Source: Carboxylicivirga fragile (lineage in GTDB: Bacteria > Bacteroidota > Bacteroidia > Bacteroidales > Marinilabiliaceae). Taken from it: 64,000 nucleotides of DNA. Under the pieces are notes generated by a model. That model was given only the letters and a program-made list of their open reading frames with translations, ran no database searches and was not told the origin of the DNA. Made by a program: the position numbers and the translations under genes. The stretch is taken from the NCBI GenBank assembly GCA_025499625.1, contig JAFMVD010000018.1, positions 1 through 64,000 on the forward strand. The letters run 5' to 3'. Shown here in pieces: positions 30,483 through 39,875 of the stretch; the first letter of the stretch is position 1; each line of letters starts with the position of its first letter.

Positions 30483-32809
30483 TTATTACTGATGCCAACC
30501 TAAATGTAAAAAAGACAATTGATAAGAACCTGGGTACCGATCGCGAGATGATTTATAAGATGAATTGCGATAATTTGGGTAACCTGTGGTGTTCGCATAG
30601 TAAGGGTATTAGCATGATTAAACTAAACTCTCCGATTTCGGTTTTAGATAAGAATTCGGAATACGATGTTTACACTATGAATTTAACCAAATTTAATAAC
30701 GAATACATAGCGGGAACATGGGACAAGGTAGTTAAGTTATCGCCTAACAAATATGGAAAGCATAATCATGCAATAAATACGATTTTAGATGAGCAAGTTT
30801 GGTCGCATTGCGATCTTGGTGATAGGCTTATTTATGCAACACAATTTGGTCTTTTTGATTTTTATAATAATAAGCCGAATCATATTTTCAAAACAGAATC
30901 GTTGCCATATGTCATTCAGGGAATACGGAATAATCCAGATTGGATAGTACTTGGTCAGCAGGGTTTAACTTTTCTAAAGTATGAGAAGACGAGTTCTTCA
31001 TCACCTATAAAAATTGTGGATTCCTTAAAAGTAAGAGAGGTAAAAGACGATATTGTAGCCATTGTACAGGATGAGAATGGAGATATTTGGTTTAGAACCA
31101 ATCCTTTCGAAATATTTGTTCTACGTATAAAAGATGATTCGTTTAGCGATTATGAACTACATCAAATTAATGATGGCGACAAAGAAATATTGAATGAGAT
31201 TCAGTTTTTCGATTCAGAATTGTTGATTACCAAAAATGGAGATATTTTTTCAATGCATTATGATAAAGCCAATCTCAGCGGCTTTGAGTTAAAACACCAT
31301 CCATTAACTGATTCTTTAAGTTCAACGTATGTCACCTTTATGCATGCTTATAATAATGAACTGTTTGTTGGTACAGATGAAGGAATTTCCATTATTAGTA
31401 AAGATAACAAGTCCAATTATCAAATCGACAGAGATCAGTTTATAGGCGTTAATCAGCTTAAAGATTTTTACTGTTTTGATGGTGATTTATGGGGTATTAA
31501 TTCGGATGCAGTTTTTAATTTAGACAGGCAATTTATACCCAATAAGAACAAGTTGTTTAATGCAATAATAAGGCAAGTGGCTGTTAATGGCGATTCAATT
31601 ATTCAATTTGGAACCTATTACGATGAAAGCTCAAAACGTGATAGTTTATACCTTTATCACACCTATACCCAGCCAGAATCAATGATGCCGGAGTTGGTCT
31701 TTAAGGAAAACTCTATTTCATTTGAATTTGGAACCAATAGCTACGATAAAGAAAATGCTCTTAGCTTTTCATATCAGTTAGAAGGATACGATAAAGCATG
31801 GAGTCCGTATTCAGATGAAACAAAAAAGGAGTACACTAATCTGCGTGAAGGGAAATATTGTTTTAAACTACTATGTGCCGATTCAAGAGGAATGATTAGT
31901 AAAATGACCAGTTATAGTTTTACTATTAAGCCACCGTGGTATCGTACTTGGTTTGCCTACGTACTTTATGTGCTAATTGCCTCAGGACTTGTTTATTTGG
32001 TCATTTATTTCAGTTTAAAAAGCCTACGCAAAAACAATAAAAAATTGGAAGAGGCTGTTAACGAGGCCACGAAAAAAATAGAAGGTCAGAATGATAAATT
32101 AAAGCAGGCTCAGGAAAAACTAACCGAAGTAATGGATGCGGTAAAAGAAGAACTGAGTTTAACCTCAGTAGAGCTGCGTGACGCAACCAATAATCAAGCT
32201 GCCACAGTAGAGGAGTTGGCATCATCAATTGGGCAGATGGCCGGTAATATTGATGATACAGCAACTAAGTCGACACAAATGTTGTCCAAGGCTAAGAGCG
32301 TGGAAGAAAGTGCAGAAACAAGTGTTGAAACAGTACTTCAAACAGTAAAAGCGATAGAAAACATAACGGAAGAAATTAGTTTTGTTTCCGATTTTTCAAG
32401 AATGACCAATTTATTATCGATTAATGCCGCTATTGAGGCTGCCAGGGCAGGTGAGTACGGACGAACTTTTTCAGAAGTTGCTAAACAGGTTAAAAACCTA
32501 GCAGAAAAATCGCAGAAAGCAGCCGTTAATATTACTGAATTATCAGATGCAGGCTTGACTTTATCTCAAAATGCCAATCATAAAATTATTGAATTAAAAG
32601 ATTACATTAATCAAACAGTATCGGCAATTTCAGAAATTCATGAATACAGCCAAGAACAGGCTGCACAATCAACTGAAATAAATACTGCTATCCAAAATAT
32701 CTCTAATCATATACAAGTGACATCTAATTTAGCCGAAAAGCTTGATGAAGCCATTCAATCATTATCTATTGATACAGAAAGCGAAGCAAGAGGTAATAGT
32801 GAAACTTAA
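30479..32809 (+). CDS. Propeller/Y_Y_Y/chemoreceptor fusion protein, 3' part of a split gene
   Basis: The open frame runs from just after a TGA at 30470; the first ATG is at 30548, giving 753 residues from there. Residues about 1-350 are beta-propeller-like repeats (DNLGNLWCSHSKGISMIKL, DENGDIWFRTNPF), about 365-455 a Y_Y_Y domain (FSYQLEGYDKAWSPYSDE), then a membrane span (about 462-485) and a coiled-coil MCP signalling domain with the tip-like stretch NLLSINAAIEAARAGEYG and VAKQVKNLAEKSQKAA. The propeller part would lie in the periplasm, yet this ORF lacks a signal peptide, which supports fusion with the upstream PEGA lipoprotein. Such sensor fusions usually end in kinases; here a chemotaxis-type output replaces it. 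No che genes are nearby. Confidence 0.75.
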   Translation, partial: VIITDANLNVKKTIDKNLGTDREMIYKMNCDNLGNLWCSHSKGISMIKLNSPISVLDKNSEYDVYTMNLTKFNNEYIAGTWDKVVKLSPNKYGKHNHAINTILDEQVWSHCDLGDRLIYATQFGLFDFYNNKPNHIFKTESLPYVIQGIRNNPDWIVLGQQGLTFLKYEKTSSSSPIKIVDSLKVREVKDDIVAIVQDENGDIWFRTNPFEIFVLRIKDDSFSDYELHQINDGDKEILNEIQFFDSELLITKNGDIFSMHYDKANLSGFELKHHPLTDSLSSTYVTFMHAYNNELFVGTDEGISIISKDNKSNYQIDRDQFIGVNQLKDFYCFDGDLWGINSDAVFNLDRQFIPNKNKLFNAIIRQVAVNGDSIIQFGTYYDESSKRDSLYLYHTYTQPESMMPELVFKENSISFEFGTNSYDKENALSFSYQLEGYDKAWSPYSDETKKEYTNLREGKYCFKLLCADSRGMISKMTSYSFTIKPPWYRTWFAYVLYVLIASGLVYLVIYFSLKSLRKNNKKLEEAVNEATKKIEGQNDKLKQAQEKLTEVMDAVKEELSLTSVELRDATNNQAATVEELASSIGQMAGNIDDTATKSTQMLSKAKSVEESAETSVETVLQTVKAIENITEEISFVSDFSRMTNLLSINAAIEAARAGEYGRTFSEVAKQVKNLAEKSQKAAVNITELSDAGLTLSQNANHKIIELKDYINQTVSAISEIHEYSQEQAAQSTEINTAIQNISNHIQVTSNLAEKLDEAIQSLSIDTESEARGNSET

Positions 32810-32846
32810 ATACGAGATATAATAATAAGATTCTATTAAGACCTTT

Positions 32847-32893
32847 ATGGCTGTAACTGCATAATTAATAAATGCTAGTTGCAGCCTTTTTTG
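32847..32893 (+). terminator. Terminator after the chemoreceptor-like gene
   Basis: Stem GGCTGTAACT (32849-32858) with AGTTGCAGCC (32877-32886), one G-T pair, followed by TTTTTT. Good rho-independent terminator. Confidence 0.75.
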
Positions 32894-33062
32894 TTGTTTA
32901 TTACTCCTTATTTGCCTATTGCATGTTTATGATATTCCATCTTCATTTTATGTAATGTGGGATAGCTCAAAAGAATATAAATGACAAAAAGTGCAATTAG
33001 AAATAAAAAACAATTCATACTTTAACTAATATTTTCAGATTTATGGTAAGCTTGATTTTTTG

Positions 33063-33287
33063 ATGGACAATACTTTAAGTGGTGTTTATGGAACCGTATT
33101 TATTAGCTTTTATATCGATGTAGATGGTAGTGTAATAACTATCAAAATACTTAGAGGGGTATCTTCAGAAATAGATGCAGAAGCCATCCGAGTAATTAAA
33201 GCTATGCCACTATGGAAGCCTGGCAAACAGCTTTGTAAAACCATAATAGTTAGTTATACCATACCTGTTAGGTTTAGTTTGAATTAA
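33063..33287 (+). pseudogene. TonB C-terminal domain fragment
   Basis: About 74 residues from the ATG at 33063 (TTG one codon before). Nearly the whole product is a TonB C-terminal domain: GVYGTVFISFYIDVDGSV, the ILRGVSSEIDAEAIRVIKAMPLWKPGKQ core and the closing VSYTIPVRFSLN. The N-terminal membrane span and the linker that a working TonB or its relatives need are absent, and a stop lies 12 codons upstream in frame. It is likely the remnant of a larger protein; a free-standing small domain protein cannot be excluded. Confidence 0.55.
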
Positions 33288-33765
33288 CAGACTAGAAATC
33301 TTTTAATAGCCATTCAGAAGTGAGTGGCTTGTATTTATGTTCGATGTGTTAAAGTTAAGGCGTGAGGTATTATAGGTAGATACATTGCCCATGAATAAAA
33401 TGACCGAAGGTGAGCAGCTTTATTTGAATCCTTTAAAAGACAAACAATGAAAATAAGGCTGCGAAAGCCTGGCATGAGCTTTTGCTGACGAGGGATGAAG
33501 AACACCGATGGACCTGAAAAAGTGAAGATGAAAATTAATAGTTGAAGAAAAGTATCGGCGCGAAATGAAAGTTCATAAAAATTATCTGCAAGTGTGCTAT
33601 CCACCTCTTTTATTGTTAAATTCTTAATTATAGGTGTATCCATATACGATGTGGATTTACTTATATTCTCATTTTTTAGTATTTTTAATATTACATTTAA
33701 TGAATCAAATAAGGAGAATGAAGAATTTTTTTCTCAAATAATTCTTTTATCAATTATACAGATCT
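33288..33765. other. ORF-poor stretch between the TonB fragment and an outer-membrane protein gene
   Basis: No convincing gene. The middle (about 33340-33600) has a higher GC share than usual spacers here and small hairpins such as AGGCT/AGCCT near 33452. Two ORFs occur on opposite strands (102 and 71 residues) but overlap each other and have no recognisable domain. It may be a decayed gene, or a non-coding RNA; nothing firmer can be said. Confidence 0.3.
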
Positions 33766-35238
33766 ATGAAAAGGTTATATGTTTATTTATTTGTGGCATT
33801 GTTTTCTAGTGTCGTTACCGCGCAAGATGCTCATTATTGGACCGAACAGTTTGGTACTAAATCAATGCTTCTTAGTAATTCTGTTGTAGGCGTTGTTGAA
33901 GATTTGGGGGCTGTATTTTATAATCCGGCAAGATTGGGATTGGTTGATAACCCTGCTTTTGTTATAAGTGGAAAGGTATACGAATTAAATAAAGTGACCA
34001 TTCATAACGCTACTGGAGATGACCCCAATGCCACCAAGCGGAACAATAAATTTGGAGGTGGACCAAGTTTGGTTGCAGGTACTTTTTCGGTAAAAGGTTG
34101 GGATAACCATCATTTTGCCTATGCCTTTTTAACCCGAAGGCGGATGGATACGAATATTTCTGGGGGTGCAGAGAACTATGGTCAATTAATAGAGGTTTTG
34201 CCTGGTGAAGAATACTTTAGTGGTTCTATTAATACCAATAAGAAATTTAACGAAGAGTGGATGGGAGGGACTTGGTCATACAGTGGTAACGATAAATTTA
34301 GTATTGGTGTAACTGGATTTCTTAATATACGTGATCAGAATGCCTCTGGAGTAACGCAGCTTCAGGCTTATAATCATACCGATGTGGCACTTTATCAAAA
34401 TAGGAAGTCATATAGTTTTAAGAACTATGGCTTATTATTTAAGATTGGTTTAGCAGCTGAGTTAGATCCTGTTCAAATCGGTTTAACTATTACTACTCCA
34501 ACCATAGGATTAAAAGGAGAGGGTACTTTTAATTATGAGCAATATCTTGCAGGCGTAGGTTCAGAAGATGCTATATATGTTCGCAATAATCAAAGTGGCG
34601 TAAATTGCAATTACAAAACACCTTTCTCCGTTGCAGTAGGAGTAGGTGTAGAACTTTGGGGAGGTAAATTAATGGGGAGTGGAGAATACTTTCATAAAAT
34701 CAACAACTATACCATTATGCAAGGAGAGACCTTTACTGGTCAAAGTACTGGTACTGATATAACACCAATGTTACAAGATAAGTTGAGTTCGGTAATAAAT
34801 TTTGGTGTTGGATATAATTATGTATTCAATGAGCACATAAGTGGTTACTTGAGTTATTCCACGGATTATTCAGCAGCGGTTAATTCAAATAAAAACTTGG
34901 ATGATTATTCGATGGATCTTCAATCTTCTACATTTTTTTCAAACATCAACCATTATGGAGGTGGCGTTGTATTGGATTTTCCAAGGGCAGATATTACCCT
35001 AGGTGCTACTCTTGCAAGTGCTAAATATCCCATTTCGCAACCCATCGATTTTCCCGATGGAGACGGCGGATCAATTGTAGATCCCGATAAATATTCGGAT
35101 GTCAGTTGGAATAGATGGCGCTTTATTGTTGGTATATCAGTGCCATTTGTGAACGAAGCTGCCAAAAGATTGGAAGATAAATTGACAAAAAAACTTCAAA
35201 AAAAGCAAAGAGATAAGCCTAAAAAGAAAGACCAGTAA
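33766..35238 (+). CDS. Outer-membrane beta-barrel protein, OmpP1/FadL-like
   Basis: Exported protein of 490 residues with a signal peptide ending near residue 19 (VVTAQ). It opens with a segment that recalls FadL/PorV-type barrels (LLSNSVVGVVEDLGAVFYNPARLGLVDNPAFVISG), then runs as alternating strands to about 475 and ends in a basic Lys-rich tail (KKLQKKQRDKPKKK). No lipid-transport residues can be assigned. The tail is unusual for a barrel, whose last strand normally ends in Phe; the barrel closes near WRFIVGISVPF instead. Function unknown. Confidence 0.75.
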   Translation: MKRLYVYLFVALFSSVVTAQDAHYWTEQFGTKSMLLSNSVVGVVEDLGAVFYNPARLGLVDNPAFVISGKVYELNKVTIHNATGDDPNATKRNNKFGGGPSLVAGTFSVKGWDNHHFAYAFLTRRRMDTNISGGAENYGQLIEVLPGEEYFSGSINTNKKFNEEWMGGTWSYSGNDKFSIGVTGFLNIRDQNASGVTQLQAYNHTDVALYQNRKSYSFKNYGLLFKIGLAAELDPVQIGLTITTPTIGLKGEGTFNYEQYLAGVGSEDAIYVRNNQSGVNCNYKTPFSVAVGVGVELWGGKLMGSGEYFHKINNYTIMQGETFTGQSTGTDITPMLQDKLSSVINFGVGYNYVFNEHISGYLSYSTDYSAAVNSNKNLDDYSMDLQSSTFFSNINHYGGGVVLDFPRADITLGATLASAKYPISQPIDFPDGDGGSIVDPDKYSDVSWNRWRFIVGISVPFVNEAAKRLEDKLTKKLQKKQRDKPKKKDQ

Positions 35239-35288
35239 AATATTTAAAAATAAATATTCATCCTAATTGGTTTTAAAAAATAAAAGAC

Positions 35289-35312
35289 CGGTTTCTAAAG
35301 CTTTAGAAACCG
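35289..35312 (+). terminator. Palindromic hairpin after the OmpP1-like gene
   Basis: A perfect 24-base palindrome with arms CGGTTTCTAAAG and CTTTAGAAACCG. No T run follows, so termination is uncertain. Confidence 0.45.
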
Positions 35313-35436
35313 ATCAGTTCATTGCTGTAGCGAAGTTTCTGATAAATATTTTGGACCTTCGTCAGTCACGAAATAGGTCACAAAAAATATGCATTTATAC
35401 CGTTTAGAATGATTTATTACGATTTGTATAAACACA

Positions 35437-35472
35437 AAAAAGCCTGTAAATCGAACGATTTACAGGCTTTTT
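35437..35472. terminator. Strong bidirectional terminator downstream of tRNA-Arg
   Basis: Sixteen-pair stem (AAAAGCCTGTAAATCG with CGATTTACAGGCTTTT) around a two-base centre, with T runs in both directions. It ends the minus-strand tRNA transcript. Confidence 0.8.
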
Positions 35473-35495
35473 ATACAATTTGATATCTTGTTATG

Positions 35496-35569
35496 TGATC
35501 CCGGCAGGACTCGAACCTGCAACCTCTGCGGCCGTAACGCAGTGCTCTATCCAATTAAGCTACGGAACC
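35496..35569 (-). tRNA. tRNA-Arg (anticodon ACG)
   Basis: Seventy-four bases on the minus strand. Acceptor stem GGTTCCG pairs with CGGGATC; D loop, anticodon stem CTGCG/CGCAG with loop TTACGGC (anticodon ACG) and T arm GCAGG-TTCGAGT-CCTGC are all present. The 3' CCA is not encoded. A strong terminator lies 24 bases downstream. Confidence 0.97.
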
Positions 35570-35703
35570 GTATTTGCATCGTTTCTGAACCCGTTTGGCT
35601 CAAATGCGGTGCAAAGAAAAGTAAAAGGATTTTATTTACCAAAACTATTTTCAACAATGTTTGAATCTTGAAAATAAGCTACTGGTTTCCAGTTAAAATG
35701 TCT

Positions 35704-36411
35704 TTAGCCTTCGCTCTGGTAGGCTTTTACTTTACCTCCTGTATTTTCTTTTTTCTCAATTTTAGCTGGTTCTCCTTTATAGTTTACTACACCACCCGAA
35801 CCTGCTGTTGCAATCAATTTTTTACTTGCGTTAACTTCTACGTTACTACCAAGAGTTGCCTTAGCAACCGTTTCTTCGCACTCTAAAGGATAACACAGGT
35901 ATTTACCACCTGTTCCCATATTTACTTCCTGCGTTTTCGTTACGCCTGATAATTCAACTCGAGAGGCCGAACCAGATACTTCTATGGCATTAACATCAAC
36001 ATCTAATTCTACACTAGAATCTGTTCCTGCTCTTACTTTAAGCTTATCTGCGTAAATGGTGTTATCGGCATCAAGGCTGGCTCCTGAACCAACTTCTATT
36101 TCACGAATGGTATTATAAGTAACATAAACCTGAACAGCCATGTCTTTATATATCTTCGTTTTCATTTTTAATACTAATTGACGACTTTTTATGCTGCTCA
36201 CAACATCACTTAGTTCACCATTACGTATATGTATCTCTATCGATTCTTTATTGCCTTCAACCAGAGTTACATTAATACCTTTACTGGCTTTCACCTTGTC
36301 GAAAGAGCCCATCTTTCTAACCTGTGTTTGTTCATTAGCTTCGTTTTCTTCCTGGGCTACAGTGTTTCCTATAAATAGTGCAAAAAGTAAGAGGGTGCTT
36401 AAAAATCTCAT
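35704..36411 (-). CDS. GIN-domain (DUF2807) secreted protein
   Basis: Exported protein of 235 residues with a signal peptide ending near residue 19 (NTVAQ). The body matches the head GIN domain pattern (FDKVKASKGINVTLVEGNKESIEI, followed by regularly spaced right-handed beta-helix turns such as IREIEVGSGASLDADNTIYADKLKVRAGTDSS split over about 105-140). The C-terminal tail is Lys/Glu/Gly rich. These proteins are common in Bacteroidota envelopes, are sometimes called putative auto-transporter adhesins, and have no proven role. A TAAATTTG element lies about 60 bases upstream. Confidence 0.85.
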   Translation of the reverse strand: MRFLSTLLLFALFIGNTVAQEENEANEQTQVRKMGSFDKVKASKGINVTLVEGNKESIEIHIRNGELSDVVSSIKSRQLVLKMKTKIYKDMAVQVYVTYNTIREIEVGSGASLDADNTIYADKLKVRAGTDSSVELDVDVNAIEVSGSASRVELSGVTKTQEVNMGTGGKYLCYPLECEETVAKATLGSNVEVNASKKLIATAGSGGVVNYKGEPAKIEKKENTGGKVKAYQSEG

Positions 36412-36471
36412 ATCGTATCGTTTAATTATTTTATAAAGATGTTTAGTTGTGCCAATTCAACAAAAACTGTG

Positions 36472-36479
36472 CAAATTTA
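36472..36479 (-). promoter_or_regulatory. -7 promoter element for the GIN-domain gene
   Basis: Read on the minus strand this is TAAATTTG, an exact TAnnTTTG match, 60 bases ahead of the start codon. No clear -33 TTG. Confidence 0.4.
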
Positions 36480-36553
36480 ATAAATGCTTCTTATTATATG
36501 TAATAATTGTATGTAATTACTAGTTAATTAGTGTTTTGTATTGTCAATTAAAT

Positions 36554-39511
36554 TTATGCAAATAATTCTTTCAGATCATTTTTGCTGATGTCCTTAAGTG
36601 GATTATTTGATGTAATAAATGTATCGGCCAATTCAAGTTTTCTTTCTTGTAATTTAATTATTTTTTCTTCGATACTTTCGGAAGAGATAAATTTGTAAAC
36701 AAACACATTTTTAGTTTGTCCTATGCGATGCGCACGGTTGATGGCCTGTAATTCCGCAGCAGGATTCCACCATGGGTTAAGCATAAACACATAATCGGCT
36801 TCTATTAAATTTAAACCAACGCCACCAGCCTTGAGGGAGATAAGGAAAACTCTGCAATCCTCATTTTTAGTAAACTCATCAATGGCTTTTTGTCGATTAG
36901 TGGTTGAGCCTATCAATTTTGAATAGGCCATTTTTCTTTTCTGTAAATCTTTTTCAATCAACTCAAGATCTTTTACAAAGGAAGAGAATATTAGTACTTT
37001 ATGCTTTTCCGTAATCACGTTATCCAGTTTCTCAAATATTTGCTGGTACTTGCCTGATGAGCCTTTGTACTCGTCATCGATTAGGGCAGGGTGATTGGCT
37101 ATTTGGCGCAATTTGGTGAGTGCCTGCAATGCTAGTATAGCATTGTTGTTCACGCCTGTTTGTTCAATGGCTTTTAATAACTCATTACGTATACCTGACT
37201 TTTCTTTTTCGTAGTATTTTTGTTGATCTTCAGTCATGTCGCATAGCAATACTTGCTCGGTAACTGGTGGCAATTCTTTGGCTACCATATCTTTGGTGCG
37301 ACGAAGAATAAACGGATTAATGAGTTGCTGTAGTTTTTTCTCTTTCTCTTCACTGCGTTTCTTTTCGATGGGACCAACGTAATGGTTCTTGAAAAAATTG
37401 AGACTGCCTAATAACCCATCGTTTACAAAATTCATTTGTGCCCATAAATCAACCAATGCATTTTCTATTGGTGTACCCGTTAATACCAGGCGGAATTTGG
37501 AATCGAGAGTAGTGACTGCTTGGTATATTTTTGATCCAGGGTTTTTAATGTTCTGACTTTCATCCAGTATCACATAATGAAACTGATAATGTTTTAAATA
37601 ATCAATATCGTTGCGTACCACACCATAACTGCTCAATACAATGTGATAATGCTTTAGTATGTTGCCAATTTCTTTGGTTTTTAAGCGATTGGTCCCAGTG
37701 TAGATATATACCTTTAATTTGGGAGCAAACTTCTTTATTTCGTTGGCCCAATTGTGTACCAGTGAGGTAGGCATCACAATTAAACTAGCCGCCTTATTAC
37801 TTTTGTTGAAACCGACTATTGGTGTATCAAACATAGCCAATTGTTGTTCTTCTTGAGGCTTATCTAATGATTTTTCATTTGCTTCCTGTTCTTCTTCATC
37901 GTAATGATCAAGTAAAAGAGATAAGGTTTGAATGGTTTTACCAAGCCCCATATCATCGGCCAGAATACCTCCAAAACTATTTTTATATAAGAGCTGCATC
38001 CATGTATAACCTTCCTGCTGATAATGGCGTAATTCGGCATTTAAGCTATCCGGAGGTGTTAGCAATTCGCTGGTGTCTTGTTCAACTAAATCGTTGATGC
38101 GTTTATACCAGTTGGGTGATATTTCCTGCAGTTTTTTTGAGTCGAGTAGGTTGAAATGCATCTTGTCAAGTGTCATCTGCTCATCGTTGATATCAACAAA
38201 ATGCATTAGGTCGCTAAATCGTGTGAACCATTCCATTGGAATAATAAAATATTCGCCATTGGGTAAGATGAATTCACGTTTCCCTTTTATGATGTTCTGC
38301 CGTATTTTATGAAATGGAATTTTAAATTCACCAACAGATATGATGGCATTAATGTCGAACCAATCATTATCTTCTTCATAAGCAACTTCTAACTTTACAT
38401 TACCAGTGTAAAAGGTTTCGTCAAAACCTGATTGCGTAAGGATAATCCCTGCTTTTATTAAAACGGCGTTTTTCAGATTAGTCCACTCAATAACTTCATT
38501 TATTTGATCTTCTTTTAATAAATCAATGTTGCTTGGCAGGTATTGCGATTCGCCTACACTTTTTAATCCTAGTTTTTTTAGTTTGCCAATGACGGCTTGC
38601 TCCTTATCAATGTCGCGTTCCAATCGGAAAAAGGTAAAATCACGCTTGTATTTTCGCATCTCAACAAAAACACGGGATTTTGTTCCTGCCAGATATTCAT
38701 CTCTATCATACTTAAACTTTAATGTAAGTACAGCATTACCTGACAGATCTTTTTCGAGTAATAGAATAGGCTTCATGTCTACCTTTTTATCGAATACTCT
38801 AAACCCTTCCACTTCAACACGATGATTGCGAATACAAGTTTTTACATAGGCATTCATATAGGTTTCTACACTTTGGGGTTTAATCAACAAGTGATTAACT
38901 CTCAGGAATGGTTGAAACTTCTTAATATTAATTTCTTCGAATCGAAATAAACGATTATTGATTAAAAAAGTGGCAGGAGTGGCGGTGAGCTCAATTACTT
39001 CGCGGTTAGTTAAACCCATCGAAGTGTCACCCTTCATAACTTTTAAGGTGTATTTTAATCCTGAATATTCCAGTTTAAAACTAAAGATAGCTTCATCGTA
39101 TGTTGGACTAACCTTGATGCGATCAGCGATGTATATTCTACTGTATTTTGGGTTTTTATAATAAACGGGGGTTTCATCGAGCGCTAGTATTTCAAGCGCC
39201 TTTGAAATCTTTTTATCGATGTATGGTCGTATGTGTTCTTCAGCGTATTTCGGATCTAACTTCTCAAAGAATAGTTTCAGGTTCTTTTGTTTCGAGAAAC
39301 GTTTATAAAGGTTTTGTTCATTAATGCTACTTAAAAGTTTAACTACTTCTGCCTGAGCTTTAGAAAATGGATAGCGATTTTGTTTGAGATGTTCCTCAGT
39401 GGCTTGCTCCGATAAGGCTAAATAGTTTTCTTCCCCATTCTCTACATAATAGGGAATGAGTGTTAAACCAATGTTTCTTTTCTCCGTAATAACAGCAATA
39501 AATTGCTCCAT
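36554..39511 (-). CDS. SNF2-family helicase-like ATPase
   Basis: DNA translocase of 985 residues. The first 480 residues are a Bacteroidota-type N-terminal region without clear domains. The SNF2 core starts with Walker A GGILADDMGLGKTIQTLSLLL near 520, has the DESQ box (YVILDESQNIKN), the LTGTPIENALVDLWAQMNFV motif, and ends with the helicase C part INRAHRIGQTKNVFVYKF. Members move along double-stranded DNA and remodel protein-DNA complexes, often in repair or transcription. Stands alone on the minus strand; no restriction or defence genes adjoin it. Confidence 0.92.
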   Translation of the reverse strand: MEQFIAVITEKRNIGLTLIPYYVENGEENYLALSEQATEEHLKQNRYPFSKAQAEVVKLLSSINEQNLYKRFSKQKNLKLFFEKLDPKYAEEHIRPYIDKKISKALEILALDETPVYYKNPKYSRIYIADRIKVSPTYDEAIFSFKLEYSGLKYTLKVMKGDTSMGLTNREVIELTATPATFLINNRLFRFEEINIKKFQPFLRVNHLLIKPQSVETYMNAYVKTCIRNHRVEVEGFRVFDKKVDMKPILLLEKDLSGNAVLTLKFKYDRDEYLAGTKSRVFVEMRKYKRDFTFFRLERDIDKEQAVIGKLKKLGLKSVGESQYLPSNIDLLKEDQINEVIEWTNLKNAVLIKAGIILTQSGFDETFYTGNVKLEVAYEEDNDWFDINAIISVGEFKIPFHKIRQNIIKGKREFILPNGEYFIIPMEWFTRFSDLMHFVDINDEQMTLDKMHFNLLDSKKLQEISPNWYKRINDLVEQDTSELLTPPDSLNAELRHYQQEGYTWMQLLYKNSFGGILADDMGLGKTIQTLSLLLDHYDEEEQEANEKSLDKPQEEQQLAMFDTPIVGFNKSNKAASLIVMPTSLVHNWANEIKKFAPKLKVYIYTGTNRLKTKEIGNILKHYHIVLSSYGVVRNDIDYLKHYQFHYVILDESQNIKNPGSKIYQAVTTLDSKFRLVLTGTPIENALVDLWAQMNFVNDGLLGSLNFFKNHYVGPIEKKRSEEKEKKLQQLINPFILRRTKDMVAKELPPVTEQVLLCDMTEDQQKYYEKEKSGIRNELLKAIEQTGVNNNAILALQALTKLRQIANHPALIDDEYKGSSGKYQQIFEKLDNVITEKHKVLIFSSFVKDLELIEKDLQKRKMAYSKLIGSTTNRQKAIDEFTKNEDCRVFLISLKAGGVGLNLIEADYVFMLNPWWNPAAELQAINRAHRIGQTKNVFVYKFISSESIEEKIIKLQERKLELADTFITSNNPLKDISKNDLKELFA

Positions 39512-39875
39512 AAATGTTGTGAACTATAAAATTTGAACCAGTGTTGAACTATACCCAAATAAGCAAAGATAATAGGAATATTAATTGTGCGAATCAGTTT
39601 CTGAATTTTTTAAGTACATTATAAAAAAAAGTCCGGTAGTTGTTAGCGAGAAGTCTGTAGCTTGTTTTGTAGTTTTTACAATTCTTAATCCCGATTGGAT
39701 TAATTAGTAATAACTACGGGTGTAACACGTGGAAAATAAAAAGTCATCAAAAGGAACCCGGAAGTGCGTTCAGCCCTTAATGTTAATAATTAGCAAAGAT
39801 GAAAAATCAATCGAACATTTCTTTAACTTATTGGTCTAATAGGCAGAGTAAATACTAAAAACACAAATATTCGAA
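39512..39875. other. Intergenic region between divergent genes
   Basis: Contains a possible minus-strand -7 element (TATCTTTG, plus-strand 39564-39571) for the SNF2 gene. No ORF, hairpin of note or riboswitch-like structure is seen in the rest. Confidence 0.4.

Noticed and set aside
30470-30485. Programmed ribosomal frameshift between the PEGA and propeller ORFs
   Set aside because: No X XXY YYZ heptamer or following pseudoknot is seen; a mutation or sequencing error explains it more simply.
33335-33643. 102-residue minus-strand ORF
   Set aside because: No recognisable domain, overlaps another ORF on the plus strand, and the codon pattern is unlike neighbouring genes.
33594-33809. 71-residue plus-strand ORF
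   Set aside because: Runs into the start of the OmpP1-like gene in another frame and is composed of low-complexity hydrophobic residues.
35480-35671. 63-residue ORF across tRNA-Arg
   Set aside because: It is a translation of the antisense of the tRNA gene; such ORFs are common artefacts.
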